The notes: generated by a model from the letters alone, not told the origin. Shown: positions 40,085-50,411, numbered from the stretch's first letter. The stretch: 64,000 nt of DNA from Phytohabitans houttuyneae (GCF_011764425.1 NZ_BLPF01000003.1:682001-746000), one strand, 5' to 3'. Program-made: numbers and translations.

Positions 40085-40428
40085 TGTGGACGCTGCCGGC
40101 GGACTGGAACACGCTCGGCGGGGTGTGGAACGTCGGATGGGGGTACGACAGCTGGAAGCTCACGGCGGCCCGGGATGGCGCGCTGCGGGCGTCCATCGAC
40201 CGGACCCATGGCGTGATGGCGCCGAACGCCATGGACTACAACGTGGACCTCGGCATCTTCGCGATGCGCGCGGCCGCGCGGCCACCGGGCGGCGGCGCGC
40301 TGACCCCGGAGCCCGTCGGGGTCGAGCGACGGCCCTCCCAGTACGGCCGCGAATACGAACCGTGGAAGGGCTGGGACGGCGACTATCCCGACCCGGGCGA
40401 CTACCCCGGCCGCTACGGCTGGGGCTGA
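40069..40428 (+). CDS. Trp-rich hypothetical protein, possibly a fragment
   Basis: 119 residues (VFLWPLWTLPADWNTLGGVW... to YPGRYGWG). Unusually rich in Trp, Gly and Tyr. It may be the C-terminal end of a larger lost protein. No family recognised and no clear ribosome site. Confidence 0.35.
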   Translation: MFLWPLWTLPADWNTLGGVWNVGWGYDSWKLTAARDGALRASIDRTHGVMAPNAMDYNVDLGIFAMRAAARPPGGGALTPEPVGVERRPSQYGREYEPWKGWDGDYPDPGDYPGRYGWG

Positions 40429-40498
40429 GTAAGTTGCCGGTCACCAGCTCCTGGCGGGCGGTGAAGTCGCGGGCCGACAGTGTTGCCAGACCGTCGTG

Positions 40499-40804
40499 TT
40501 CGACGCCGGCGTGATCGACTACTCGATCCGGGCGAGGTGGGCCGCTCTCGCCGACGCCGGCCTGTCGATCAAGGAGCTGGCGGCGGCGGGCCTCGGACCG
40601 GTGGAACTGGACGTGTCGATCAAGTACCTGCACGAGTTGGTCCTCGGGGACGAGGTCGACGTCATTACCCGCTTCGAGTATCCGGCCCCGCCTGATGGAC
40701 ATCGCGGAGCGGCGGCTGGTGGACAACGCCGCCGCGGTATAGGCCGAGTTCCTGCGTGACCTAGCCGTCGTCGACCTGGCCGACTGCCCGGAGGGCGATC
40801 AGGC
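40499..40804 (+). pseudogene. 4-hydroxybenzoyl-CoA thioesterase-like (hotdog) remnant
   Basis: The frame begins without a start (ARWAALADAGLSIKELAAAG, LDVSIKYLHELVLGDEVDVI, TRFEYP), then switches frame to LMDIAERRLVDNAAA, a stop, and AEFLRDLAVVD. These are the middle and end of a hotdog-fold acyl-CoA thioesterase. The N-terminal catalytic part and about 25 residues between the two blocks are missing. Confidence 0.6.
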
Positions 40805-40843
40805 TTGAGCCCGCCGCGGCAATCAGCTGCGGCGGTCCGCTGG

Positions 40844-41929
40844 TCATAGGTACGCCGGGTTTTGCTTGAGGAACGTCTCTGCGGTCAGCGAGTCGGGTGC
40901 GGACCATAGGTTTTCGATCGAGGACAGGTACCGTCGTGCGATGGCGCCGTGGTTGCTGACCTCGAAGACGGGCAGCGGGCGGGAGGGCGTTCGATTGAGA
41001 TATGGCACGAAGAAGCTTGTGCCGTCTTGATGGTCGAAGCAGTAGCAACGCATGCGCGGCGGGGCGTCGTAGAAGCGGATCTGGACCCCTCCGACCAGTT
41101 CTGATTCGGCCTCGCGGGCGAGGGAGAAGTGCTGAAGATCAATTAGTGATCGCAGGTGTAGGCGGTTTTCCTCACGTAGTTGCGGTGCGGAGATCATGAA
41201 CTCGTGCGCGGTCGTCTCCACGTGCTGGCTGTGGGGGTTAAGGATCAGGAATCTGATGTCGACGCCTTCAAGAATCCGTTGCTGCAACTCAGCGACGTTG
41301 AGAGCAGGTGTGTACGCAAGGTTTGTTGCCATTAGCAGGATGCTTCGTCTGGCCGCTCGGATCGCTTTGCCGATGGCGGCTTGCGCCTCCGTCGCGTTGG
41401 TGTAGCAGCGCAACAGCCCTGGCGCCTCCAGGGCGTGGTGGGCCGACATCTCGGTCCAGCCGTTGATCGTGTCTCGGATCGTGTCGCACGCGGCTCCCAG
41501 CGCGGACATGAAGTCCTGCAGCCCTGCCCTGCGGTCCGCTGTGGCGTCGGGCCATCGGCACGATAGCGTGGTGACGCCGAGCAGGTCCGAGGGCAGGCGT
41601 AGCTCGTGTTGCTTCGGATGGACCAGGAAGGTTCGTCCCCGGCCAAGTCGTCCCATGAACAGTCCGAGTTCGAATAGCACGTTGTCCCTGGGTGTCAGCG
41701 CGGAGACTCCGCGCGAGAGAACTGAGTCGTCCGGTGTCGCCACCAGGATCGCGAAGTCGAACTCGTCCAACGACCTGACCAGCGTTTCCAGAAAGCCGTC
41801 GCCACTGCGGAAGTGGCCCTCATTCCAGAGTGTCAGCCGGGCGTCGGAGGCAAGCAAACTTCTGATTGCCTGCGCCGCTCCCAGCCCTTCCGTGGATGAA
41901 CCAACGAAGACTCGTGCCTGCCGTGTCAT
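40844..41929 (-). CDS. TIR-like nucleotide-binding protein with C-terminal PLD-like domain (defence-type)
   Basis: 361 residues from ATG 41929, chosen because GGGAG is five bases upstream; 41941 and 41989 are also in frame. The N-terminal domain matches the predicted TIR-like family seen in phage-defence effectors: RVFVGSSTEGL, LTLWNEGHFRSGDGFLETL, FAILVATPDDSVLSRG, and DNVLFELGLFMGRLGR with the likely catalytic Glu87. The C-terminal half (LRCYTNATEAQAAIGKAIRA, RSILLMATNLAY, VDIRFLILNPHS) resembles a PLD-like sensor domain. TIR-like domains of this group hydrolyse or bind NAD-type nucleotides. Nearby sequence is full of decayed mobile elements. Single-gene defence is inferred. Confidence 0.75.
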   Translation of the reverse strand: MTRQARVFVGSSTEGLGAAQAIRSLLASDARLTLWNEGHFRSGDGFLETLVRSLDEFDFAILVATPDDSVLSRGVSALTPRDNVLFELGLFMGRLGRGRTFLVHPKQHELRLPSDLLGVTTLSCRWPDATADRRAGLQDFMSALGAACDTIRDTINGWTEMSAHHALEAPGLLRCYTNATEAQAAIGKAIRAARRSILLMATNLAYTPALNVAELQQRILEGVDIRFLILNPHSQHVETTAHEFMISAPQLREENRLHLRSLIDLQHFSLAREAESELVGGVQIRFYDAPPRMRCYCFDHQDGTSFFVPYLNRTPSRPLPVFEVSNHGAIARRYLSSIENLWSAPDSLTAETFLKQNPAYL

Positions 41930-42004
41930 CCAGTCTCCCATCCGCAGTCCGAGGGCCTTCGACGTTAGCGGATCGCATCCCGTCTCCACCGCACCACTCT
42001 GGTA

Positions 42005-43137
42005 GCCCCAGACAACCGCAATGATCCGTCAACGGCATCCGCGATCAGCTATCAGAACCACTCCATAGAAGGCTCGAGTCAAAGGGCTCTGTGATAGCGG
42101 GAAGATCGACTCTCTCTCATACCGCAGACAACGCGCTCTACGGCAGGTCGACGCCCGTAACTGGCTGTCCGCGCCCACGACCACCTGCCATGATCTTTGT
42201 CGTCCCGACAACAGGCACACCGGGCGAGCGACCGCCAGGCGGCACTGACCACCCTTACGCACTGGATCGAACCCCGGGGTGGTGCGGCCGCAGCGGTTCA
42301 CCGCCGACGTCGCCCACACCGACCTGCCGAACGCGAACCTGCACGGTTGCTCTCTCTCTGGCACGTGCGCATGCGGGACGTATGCCTGGCTGGCGCCGAC
42401 CTCGCCGACATAGGTGAGCATCGGCGGGCGGCGCCGCCCGGCTGCCGCGAGGCAATCAGTCCGACCTCAGCGTCCAACACGGTGCAAACATCTCGGCCTT
42501 GGGCCATCCATCTCGTTACCATCCGACAGCAGAGGAGACTGGTGCCGGACTCTATGAGCCGCCATCGAAGTGCCGAGCAGCGAACACCGAGGACGGGACG
42601 CTAACAGCCGGCGCGAGGCGTGCTCAGCAGCCACCGCGGCGGACGCACGCTCAAGCCGATGAGCGGACGGCTGATTCGCGGTGGTGTGGTGGGATGGGCC
42701 GATGAGCATCTTCGTGCGGGCGCGATTCGATGTTCCCGATGGGCGGCTGGCTTTGCTCGCCAGTGTGGGCTCCACCTGTTCGCGATTTCGGGATCCATCG
42801 TTTTGGATCACGAGTCGGTGTTCGTGAGGTTCGGACCAGGGGTGCCGGTAAGAAACGTGTCACCAGCCACAGAGGACAGTGATCGCACTGGTCAGCGCTA
42901 CCCGGCGTCCTTTCAGGTAATCCCGCTCTGCGGGTTCGGGGTTGGGTGGGCAAGGATCTGCGGCCATGGCGCGGTCGCTGGATCTCGATGAGCTGGTCGT
43001 GCGCTGGACGCTGCTGGATGACGAGCGGGACCTGGTCCAGCGCCCGGCGGTCGCCGACGGCGGTCACCTGGTGAATACCTGCCCAATTGGCTAGGTTGCC
43101 CTCAGCTCATCCGATCCTCGCAGCGGAGGTGGCAGTC
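42005..43137. other. Decayed accessory DNA, no intact gene
   Basis: About 1.1 kb between the TIR-like gene and the C45 gene. Only short coding scraps are seen. A possible pentapeptide-repeat remnant lies near 42287-42420 (TDLPNANLHGCSL; in another frame VCLAGADLADI). A truncated small protein start lies at 42702 (MSIFVRARFDVPDGRLALL). A Tn3-type transposase N-terminus lies at 42966 (separate entry). Confidence 0.5.
42966..43035 (+). pseudogene. Remnant of Tn3-type (DUF4158) transposase N-terminus
   Basis: MARSLDLDELVVRWTLLDDE then RDLV matches the start of DUF4158-containing Tn3-family transposases. Homology ends after about 23 residues and a stop follows. Nothing else of the element is seen. 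Confidence 0.5.
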
Positions 43138-44082
43138 GTGCGGCAACAGCGCAAGACCTTCCGGGCGATCGAGGTCGGCGACGGCGGCGACGGGCGGTGG
43201 GCCGCCTACGCCCGGGGCCTGTGGCAGGAGATGGAGGGCCTGCTGACCGAGGAGGGCCGGACTGCGGAGGGCGCGGATCGTGTTCGGGCGCTGTTCCGTG
43301 CGCACATGCCGGAACTGGTCCCGGTTCTGGACCGCCTTGCCGGCCAACTCGACCGGCCCGAGGCGGAAGCCTTCCTTACCCACGCGGCACTGCGGCCGTT
43401 CTCGCAGGGCTGCACCCAGATCGGCGGGAACGGCACTCTGCTGCGCAACTATGACCTACGGCCCGACCAGTGCGAAGGGACCATCGTCTCCTCCTGCCTC
43501 CTGCGCCCCGTGATCGGGATGCAGGACCTGCTGTGGGGGCTGCTGGACGGGATGAACGACGCCGGTCTCGCGGTCTCGCTCACCTGGGGCGGACGTTCCG
43601 TCTACGGACGAGGCTTCGCCATTCTCATCCTCGTGCGCTACCTACTGGAGAGGTGCGACACCGTTGATGAGGCGGTCGACAGGGTGCGGTTCCTACCGGT
43701 CGCCGTCCCCCAGAACCTCACCCTTGTCGATCCCAAGAAGGCGATGACGGTGTTCGTGGGGCCGGATATCTCGCCGACGGTGGCACCGGACGCCTGCGCC
43801 GCCAATCACCAGCACCTGCCGGTGACCGACGAGCAGGAACGGGCCATGCGGACGCAGGAGCGGCTGCGAGCCATCCGCGCCGCGGGTGCGGATGTGGCGG
43901 CGATGCTGAGGCCGCCGCTTTATCGATCCGTCGACGAGCACGGGTCCAGAACGCTCTACACAGCCCGCTACCAGCCCATCGAGGGCCGTGTGACGTACTA
44001 CTGGCCCGGCGAGTCCTGGCAACAGTCCTTCGGTGACTTCGCGCCCGGATCCCGCACTGTGACCTTGGGCGGGGCCGGCTGA
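43138..44082 (+). CDS. C45-family autoproteolytic acyltransferase/hydrolase-like protein
   Basis: 314 residues from GTG 43138, which has GGAGG eight bases upstream. The Ntn-hydrolase self-cleavage site is visible as QGCTQIGGNGTLLRNYDLRP, in which Cys would become the N-terminal nucleophile. MNDAGLAVSLTWGG and VGPDISPTVAPDACAANHQH follow, as in acyl-CoA:6-APA acyltransferase-like proteins. Substrates of bacterial members are mostly unknown. It stands alone among transposase remnants. Confidence 0.75.
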   Translation: MRQQRKTFRAIEVGDGGDGRWAAYARGLWQEMEGLLTEEGRTAEGADRVRALFRAHMPELVPVLDRLAGQLDRPEAEAFLTHAALRPFSQGCTQIGGNGTLLRNYDLRPDQCEGTIVSSCLLRPVIGMQDLLWGLLDGMNDAGLAVSLTWGGRSVYGRGFAILILVRYLLERCDTVDEAVDRVRFLPVAVPQNLTLVDPKKAMTVFVGPDISPTVAPDACAANHQHLPVTDEQERAMRTQERLRAIRAAGADVAAMLRPPLYRSVDEHGSRTLYTARYQPIEGRVTYYWPGESWQQSFGDFAPGSRTVTLGGAG

Positions 44083-44257
44083 GAGGCTTTCCGCCCGCGA
44101 CATCTGGGTCGACCTCGGCCTGCTCACTCTGGCCAGAGCCAGATTTGCCCTGCAAGACGGCTGACAGTCCCGCGACGCACGGGCTTGCTGACATTCCACC
44201 GATTGTTGAACGGCTCCACCGCCATTGTGCTGGGTTGTTCGCTTGTCCGGGCGCCAC

Positions 44258-45065
44258 CAGGGTTTCCTGTTCGCGGCGATCCGGCGTGACTCCCACGCGG
44301 GAATGTCGGGCCGGACGATCGCTCAGAAGTGTCAGGTCAGCCGCCGCACGGTCCGCGCCGCGCTGACGTCGGCCTGGCCGCAGCCGCGCAAGCCGATACC
44401 GCCGCGGCCTCGAAGCTGGCCCCGTTCAAGCCGGTCATCGACGACATGCTGCGCGTCGACCTGGACGCGCCGCGCAAGCAGCGGCACACCGTCAAACGGA
44501 TCTACGCCGGCTGATCGACGGGCACGGCATGCACGACGTGTCCTACCCGGTGGTGCGCGCCTACGTCGTCGACCGCAAGCCGCAGATCCGCGCCGAGGCC
44601 CGGTCAACGTGTTCGTCCCGCAGACCCACCGGCCCGGCGAGAGGCGGAGGTCGGCTTCGGCGAGGTCACCGTCAACCTGCGCGGTGAACCGGTGATCTGC
44701 ATGTTGTTCGCGTTCCGGCTCTCCTTCTCCGGCAAGGCCGTCCACCGAATCTGCGCCCGGGGTGGCTCCGAAGCATTCCTGGAAGGCCACGTTCACGCGT
44801 TCACCACGCTCGGCGGCATCCCCACCGGCAAGATCCGCTACGACAACCTACGGGCGGCCGCCGCCCAGGTCCTCGGGTTCTCCCGGCAACGGGTCGAAAC
44901 GGCCCGCCCGGGGGACAGCGTTCCGGGCTGCACGCCCTCAGGGCTGCCGATCGCCTGGTCGCTGGCCGATGCCAAGGCCGACGAACGTCAGGTCCTGGCC
45001 GCGGCGCTGGAAGAAGACCCGAATCTGCTCGCCGCCCGCCCCGGCCAGCTGATCATCGCGAACGC
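44258..45065 (+). pseudogene. Chimeric transposase remnant: IS21 IstA-like joined to IS982-like
   Basis: Pieces of an IS21-type IstA lie in several frames: LFAAIRRDSHAGMSGRTIAQ, LAPFKPVIDDMLRVDLDAPR, VFVPQTHRPGE, FRLSFSGKAVHRICARGGSE, AFLEGHVHAFTTLGGIPTGK, IRYDNLRAAAAQVLGFSRQR. Right after these the frame turns into IS982-type sequence: SGLPIAWSLADAKADERQVL then PNLLAARPGQLIIA. At least three frameshifts occur and no ends are found. Confidence 0.72.
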
Positions 45066-45247
45066 TCCTGCTGAACGCACCATGCGGCGTGCTTGGCCCG
45101 GAACCGGGCCTGCTGCCGCAGCCGCTGGTCGACCCGCTGGACCGGGGGAGAGCCCGCTCAGGACTCACCTGGTGCCCGACTGCAACCCACACGATCCTGA
45201 CCGACCCGGCTGCCGCCGGTCACATCGCGGGCGCTGACGTCGTCTCC

Positions 45248-46129
45248 TCAGCTGGGGAGACAGCTCAGCGCCGACCTGCGGAACTCGTCGACCATGGTGT
45301 TTTCCTCGACGGGGCGGGTCAACATCACGGCCTGGCACGGCGGGAGGTCGTCGATCGGGATCGAGGTCAGGTCGGGGCGGAGGAGACCGCCCTGGTCGCT
45401 GCGCGGATGCATGATCACGGCCTTGCCGCACGCGACCACCTCGAACTTGTCCTGCACGGTGTGCACGGCCGGGCCCACCGGGCGCCGGCCGCCGTCCGGA
45501 TGCTCCGGCCACCAGAAGGCCCGCCACTCCGCAGACGCGCCGGGCATCGGGAACTCCACCAGCGGTTCGTCGGCGAAGTCGGCCAAGGTGACGGACGTGC
45601 GCCCGGCCAGCCGGTGCGTGGTGGGAACCACGAGCACCCGGGGGTCCTCGTACAGCACCGTGACGCGGTAACCCTCCATCGGGAACACGAACGGCTGCCA
45701 GGCGATCACCACGTCGACCCGGTGCTCCGCGAGGCACCGGGTGTCCTCCCACGTCAGGTAGCGGGTGTGGATCTCCGCGTCGGGGTGGCGCTCGCGCAGG
45801 TCACGCACCGCCGGGGTGATCGGCAGGCCGGGCATGTAGCCGATGGTGATCGTTCCCGACGTCGCGGCGGCGCGGACGTTCGTGACGGCGTGGCGGGCGG
45901 CCCCGAGCAGCTCGTTCGCCTGCACGAGGAAGGCGCGGCCGGCCGGCGTGAGCTGGCTGCCGTGTGCGGTGCGGTCGAGCAGCCGCACACCGAGCTGCTC
46001 CTCGAGCCGCTGGATCTGACGACTCAGCGACGGTTGCGCGACGCGCAGCTCGGCGGCGGCCCGGCCGATGTGCTGATGAGCGGCCACGACCGTGAAGTAC
46101 CGCACCAGTCGGAGGTCGAGGTCCGCCAT
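45248..46129 (-). CDS. LysR-family transcriptional regulator
   Basis: 293 residues from ATG 46129. N-terminal HTH: LRLVRYFTVVAAHQHIGRAA, then LRVAQPSLSRQIQRLEEQLG, then VRLLDRTAHGSQLTPAGRAF. The effector domain begins TITIGYMPGLPITPAV. It is encoded 13 bases downstream of the zinc alcohol dehydrogenase, same strand, so they may be co-transcribed, which is less common than divergence for LysR pairs. Confidence 0.88.
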   Translation of the reverse strand: MADLDLRLVRYFTVVAAHQHIGRAAAELRVAQPSLSRQIQRLEEQLGVRLLDRTAHGSQLTPAGRAFLVQANELLGAARHAVTNVRAAATSGTITIGYMPGLPITPAVRDLRERHPDAEIHTRYLTWEDTRCLAEHRVDVVIAWQPFVFPMEGYRVTVLYEDPRVLVVPTTHRLAGRTSVTLADFADEPLVEFPMPGASAEWRAFWWPEHPDGGRRPVGPAVHTVQDKFEVVACGKAVIMHPRSDQGGLLRPDLTSIPIDDLPPCQAVMLTRPVEENTMVDEFRRSALSCLPS

Positions 46130-46148
46130 GCACACATGATAGGGAGAG

Positions 46149-47168
46149 TCAGTAGGTCACTACAGCCTTGAACCGGACGTCGCCGTTGGCGACCCTGTCG
46201 TACGCCTCGGCCACGCGATCCTTGGGGAAGAGCTCGATCATCGGCTTGACGGCGCCGCGTGCGACGAAGTCGAGCGCCTCGACGAGGTACTCGTAGCCGT
46301 TGTGGGCGGAGCCGATGATCTGGTGGCTGTTCGACACCAGTGGCAGCGCGGGCAGCGTCAGCTCGTCGGTGGCGATGCCCATCATGACGACCTTGCCCCA
46401 CGGACGCAGGCCGTCCATCGCGCTGGCGAGCGCCGCGTGGTTGCTGCCCGTGTACATGATCAGATCAGCGCCGCCAGCGGCCTTGAGCCCCGCGCCGTCG
46501 GCGACGACCTTGTCGGCGCCGAGCTGCCGCGCAAGGTCCTCCTTGTCGGGGCTGTGGGTAACCGCGGTGACGTGGTAACCCGCGGCCGTCGCGTACTGGA
46601 TCGCGAGGTGACCGAGTCCACCGATGCCGACCACAGCGACCCGACCGGACGGCTTGACCTCCGCCCGGCGCAAGCCGGCCCAGACGGTGAAGCCGGCACA
46701 CAGGGTCGGCGCCGCGAGCTCGTACGAGACCCCGTCGGGCAGCAGTACGGTCCCATCGACGTCGGCGACGATGTACTCCGCGTGCGCGCCGTCGACGTTG
46801 ACGCCGGTGAGGATCGGGGCCGCGCAGTTCGCGGCGGTGACGAAGCTGTTCGGGTGCTGCTCACGGCAGAAATCACACCTACCGCACCGCTTCTGCACCA
46901 TCGGGAGGCCGACGCGGTCGCCGACCGCGCGCTGGGTGACACCGGCGCCCACGGCCACCACCTCGCCGACGCCTTCGTGCCCGAGCACCAAGGGGAACTC
47001 GCGGAACGACAACGTCCCGTTCGCCATCCACACGTCCGTGCCGCAGATCGCGCAGGCGTGGACGCGCACCAGCACCTGGTTGGGGCCGGCCTCCGGCCGG
47101 TCCACGTTCTGTAGTTCCCACGGGGCGTTCACCTTCGGAACGACGACCGCCTGCATCTGGGTAGCCAT
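46149..47168 (-). CDS. Zinc-dependent alcohol dehydrogenase (AdhP-like)
   Basis: 339 residues from ATG 47168, with AGGAGG about seven bases upstream. Catalytic-zinc motifs CGTDVWMANG and GHEGVGEVVAVG are present, with structural zinc cysteines in KRCGRCDFCREQHPNSF. Rossmann motif is VGIGGLGHLAIQYA. The substrate strand reads YTGSNHAALASAMDGLRPWG. Typical propanol-preferring ADH layout. The LysR gene follows directly. Confidence 0.9.
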   Translation of the reverse strand: MATQMQAVVVPKVNAPWELQNVDRPEAGPNQVLVRVHACAICGTDVWMANGTLSFREFPLVLGHEGVGEVVAVGAGVTQRAVGDRVGLPMVQKRCGRCDFCREQHPNSFVTAANCAAPILTGVNVDGAHAEYIVADVDGTVLLPDGVSYELAAPTLCAGFTVWAGLRRAEVKPSGRVAVVGIGGLGHLAIQYATAAGYHVTAVTHSPDKEDLARQLGADKVVADGAGLKAAGGADLIMYTGSNHAALASAMDGLRPWGKVVMMGIATDELTLPALPLVSNSHQIIGSAHNGYEYLVEALDFVARGAVKPMIELFPKDRVAEAYDRVANGDVRFKAVVTY

Positions 47169-47253
47169 GTCCACTCCTCCTCGGCTCGAGAGATCACGGC
47201 TTGACGCTACGAACGGCCGGACTCAGGCGTCCAAGACCTGTTCCGCATCCCCT

Positions 47254-47721
47254 TCATGCCTGTCCTGCATGGTGTTCCCGCTCGTGCGCCGCGGCAGCGC
47301 CGCCCGGCGGCACCGCGTACACGATGGCGTGGTGCGCGATGGCGACGTTCTCCGGCGTGAACTGGGTCCCGGTCAGGAACGCCGCCTTGGTCAGGCCCGG
47401 ATCGATCACCTGGCACCGGTACCCGTCCGTGCCGCCCTCCGGCGGCGCGGGCGTGTAGGCCTCGGCCATCTTCAAGTCGACGAACCGCTCGCCGGCGCGC
47501 AGCGGCTGCGGTGGAGCCGACGACCCGCCCGCGTGCGCGCTGTGCGAGCCGGCCGCGGCGGGCCCCGCACTGTTGTCGGCATCCGACCCGCAGGCGGCGA
47601 CGACAGCGAACGCCGTCGCCAGCGCCATGGTGACCGCCCCGAAGAGCCATGCCGGTCTCGACGCCGGGACGTCGATGCCTGGGGCCGTGTAAGGCTTCGC
47701 CAACAGCGCATCGTCGCGCAT
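47254..47721 (-). pseudogene. Truncated lipoprotein, N-terminus of copper monooxygenase-like protein
   Basis: 155 residues. A hydrophobic segment ends in a lipobox-like AVVAACGSDAD, followed by a Ser/Ala/Pro linker. Then comes a start resembling ascorbate-dependent (DOMON/PHM-type) monooxygenase-like proteins: YTPAPPEGGTDGYRCQVIDP, FTPENVAIAHHAIVYAVPP. Homology then stops and the frame ends in AHEREHHAGQA. The catalytic remainder is absent, so it is probably a broken gene, although a short lipoprotein could still be made. Confidence 0.5.
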
Positions 47722-48243
47722 CCCCGATCGAGGAGGGCAGCGGAGGGTGCGCTGGCGTTGTTCGCCCAGGCGAGGGCGTGGCTGGAGCGACCCGCGCGTC
47801 CATCTGCTCGACGGCGCTGACTGGCTCGCCGTCGACTGTCCACAGTGGAGTTCGACGGTCCGCCGCTCGACGACGCCCACCCGTACCTCGCCGGCATGGA
47901 CGTTTGGTACGACCTGGGCGACGACCACCGGCTCGTCGGAATCTTGTGCCCCGACATGAAGTGACGCTGGAGCGGCCCGACTCGGACGTCGCCATCGCGG
48001 TGACCCGGTCGGCGGACCTGCTGCGTGACGGGCGTTGGCTCCTGCCTCGACCTCGTCGACCACGCGGAGGTCCGCGACGCCGCGGTCGCCTGGACCGGAC
48101 GGGTCAACCGTCACCGCCCGCACGTGCGCTGGGCACCTGGTTCGGCCAACCGGCCTGAGCGCCGCATTAACGGTCGTCTCAGATTCGCTCGGTACGAAGT
48201 CTGCATCAGATAAGCGATGCAACCCGCATGTAGGAGGCTAGTG
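47722..48243. other. Region with decayed coding scraps
   Basis: About 520 bp. Plus-strand pieces such as VEFDGPPLDDAHPYLAGMDV followed by WYDLGDDHRLVGILCPDM, and LDLVDHAEVRDAAVAWTGRV, look like former protein sequence, but they lie in different frames and match nothing I recognise. The MMPL promoter probably lies at its end. Confidence 0.35.
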
Positions 48244-50393
48244 ATGGCAGTCAACGCAGCGCCGTCCGGGGAAGCGCCGGCCGGTCGGTTGGCAGGCCGG
48301 TGGGTGCCGTGGTTGGTGATCGGCCTGTGGGTGGCGCTGGCGGCGGTCATGGTGCCGCTGAGCGGAAAGTTGAGCTCGGTCACCACCGACAGAGCCGTGG
48401 ACCTCCTGCCGGCAGGTGCCGAGTCCACCAAGGTCGCGGCGCTGGAGGACAGTCTCCCCGGCGGTGAGGACAACACGTTCGTCTTCGTGTACCACCGCGC
48501 CGGCGGCGTGACCGACGCCGACCGCGCGACGGTCGAGCGCCACTACAACACCCTTGCCAAGCGGTACCCGCCGAAGGTGGCGGCCCCGGCCGACGAGGAC
48601 GACGAGGGCCCACCGACGAGCCGCTCCACCAACGGCAAGGCGATGATGTTCACCCTCGATGTGAGCACGACCTACGGCGCACCGGAGGACCTCGTCGGCC
48701 CGTTGCGTGACGCCGCGAAGGACCGCCCCGCCGGCCTGGAACTCGAGGTGACCGGCCCGGCCGCGATCGACGGCGACATGGACGCCGTCTTCGACGGCAT
48801 CGACCTGCAGGTCCTCCTCACCACCGTCATCGTCGTCACGCTCCTGCTCATCCTCACCTACCGCAGCCCGGTGTTGTGGTTCATCCCGCTGATGGCCGTG
48901 AGCGCGGCCGCGCTGACCGCGATGGCGACTGTCTACCTGCTCGTCAAGGGCTTCGGCATCGTGGTCAACAACCAGAACTCGGCGCTGCTGACGATCCTGG
49001 TGTTCGGCGTCGGCACGGACTACGCGCTGCTGCTCATCGCTCGATATCGGGAGACACTGCGCCACCACGAGAACGTCCGGGTCGCGATGGTCCACGCGCT
49101 GCGCGGCGCGGCGCCGGCGATCGTCGCGTCCGCGGCCACCGTGGTCGCCGGCCTGCTCTGCCTGCTCGCCGCCGACCTGAACAGCACCAGCGGGTTGGGT
49201 CCGATCGGTGCGGCCGGCATCATGTGCGCGCTGGTGGCCATGCTGACGCTGTTCCCGGCGGTGCTCGTGGTGCTCGGCAGGCGGATCTTCTGGCCGGCCA
49301 TCCCGCGGTTCAGCACGTCCGTGGAGGAGAAGGTGGGGATATGGGGACGGCTCGGCGCCGTCATCAGCCGCCGCCGGTGGGTGGCGACGGCCGCCTCGCT
49401 CGGAGTCCTCGGCGTGCTCACCGTCGGGCTGGCGGGCAACACCGGCGCCTTGCGGGAGCAGGACCAGTTCCTGTCCGCGCCGGAGTCGGTCACCGGCTTC
49501 ACCGTCCTCCGTCAGCACTTCCCGGAGCTCGGCGGCATGCCGATGACGATCTATACGCGGCCGGCGTACCAGGTGCGGGTGCTCGACGTCGTCAAGGGCA
49601 CCCCGGTGTGGCCCAGGCCTTCCCGGGTGAGACCAAGGCTGGCTGGGTCGACATCTCCGTGTTCCCGAAGGATGCGCCGGACACCGCCGCGGAGTACGAC
49701 ACGATCAAGCGGGTGCGCACCGCCGTGCACGCGGTGAGCGGGGCGGAGGCGATCGTCGGCGGGCCGAGTGCGGAGAACCTCGACACCGAGGTGACCACCA
49801 GGCGCGACGAGAAGCTGGTGATCCCGCTGGTGCTCGCCGTCGTCCTGATCGTGCTCGGGCTGCTGCTGCGCGCGATCGTGGCCCCGCTGGTCCTTATGGC
49901 CACCGTGGTCGTCTCGTTCGCCGCAGCCTTCGGCGGCAGCGTGTTCGTCTTCGACACGATCCTCGGGTTCAAGGGGATCGACTATTCGGTGCCACTGCTG
50001 GCATTCCTGTTCCTGGTGGCGCTCGGCGTTGACTACAACATCTTCCTTACCAGCCGGGCCAGAGAGGAGACCGTGCGTCTCGGCACCAGAGAGGGCATGC
50101 TCAAGGCCCTGTCGGCCACCGGCGGCGTCATCACCTCGGCCGGCGTGGTCCTGGCGGCCACGTTCGCGGTCCTCGTCTCACTTCCGCTGGTGATGCTGGT
50201 CGAGGTCGGGTTCCTGGTCGCCTTCGGCGTGCTGCTCGACGCCCTGCTGGTGCGGTCGGTCCTGGTGCCCGCCCTCACCATGCTGATCGGCCGGCGGATG
50301 TGGTGGCCGAGCCGGCTGTCCCGTCCAGCGGTGGAGCTGCCGGACGGTCAACAGTCGCTCGTCGACGACGAGGAGCCCGCGCTGCAACGGTGA
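48244..50393 (+). CDS. MMPL/RND-family exporter; one frameshift
   Basis: ATG 48244 has GGAGG seven bases upstream. About 716 residues after repair. Two repeats of one TM segment, a periplasmic loop and five TM segments. The first block includes VLLTTVIVVTLLLILTYRSP and the GTDYALLLIARYRE signature; the second includes LVALGVDYNIFLTSRAREE. The two GxDY motifs carry the proton-relay Asp-Tyr pairs of MMPL proteins. The frame breaks at CCCC 49603-49606; one extra C joins VKGTP to GVAQAFPGETKAGW. Likely exports a lipid or hydrophobic metabolite. Confidence 0.9.
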
Positions 50394-50411
50394 GCGCGGC
50401 GGCACGGACGA

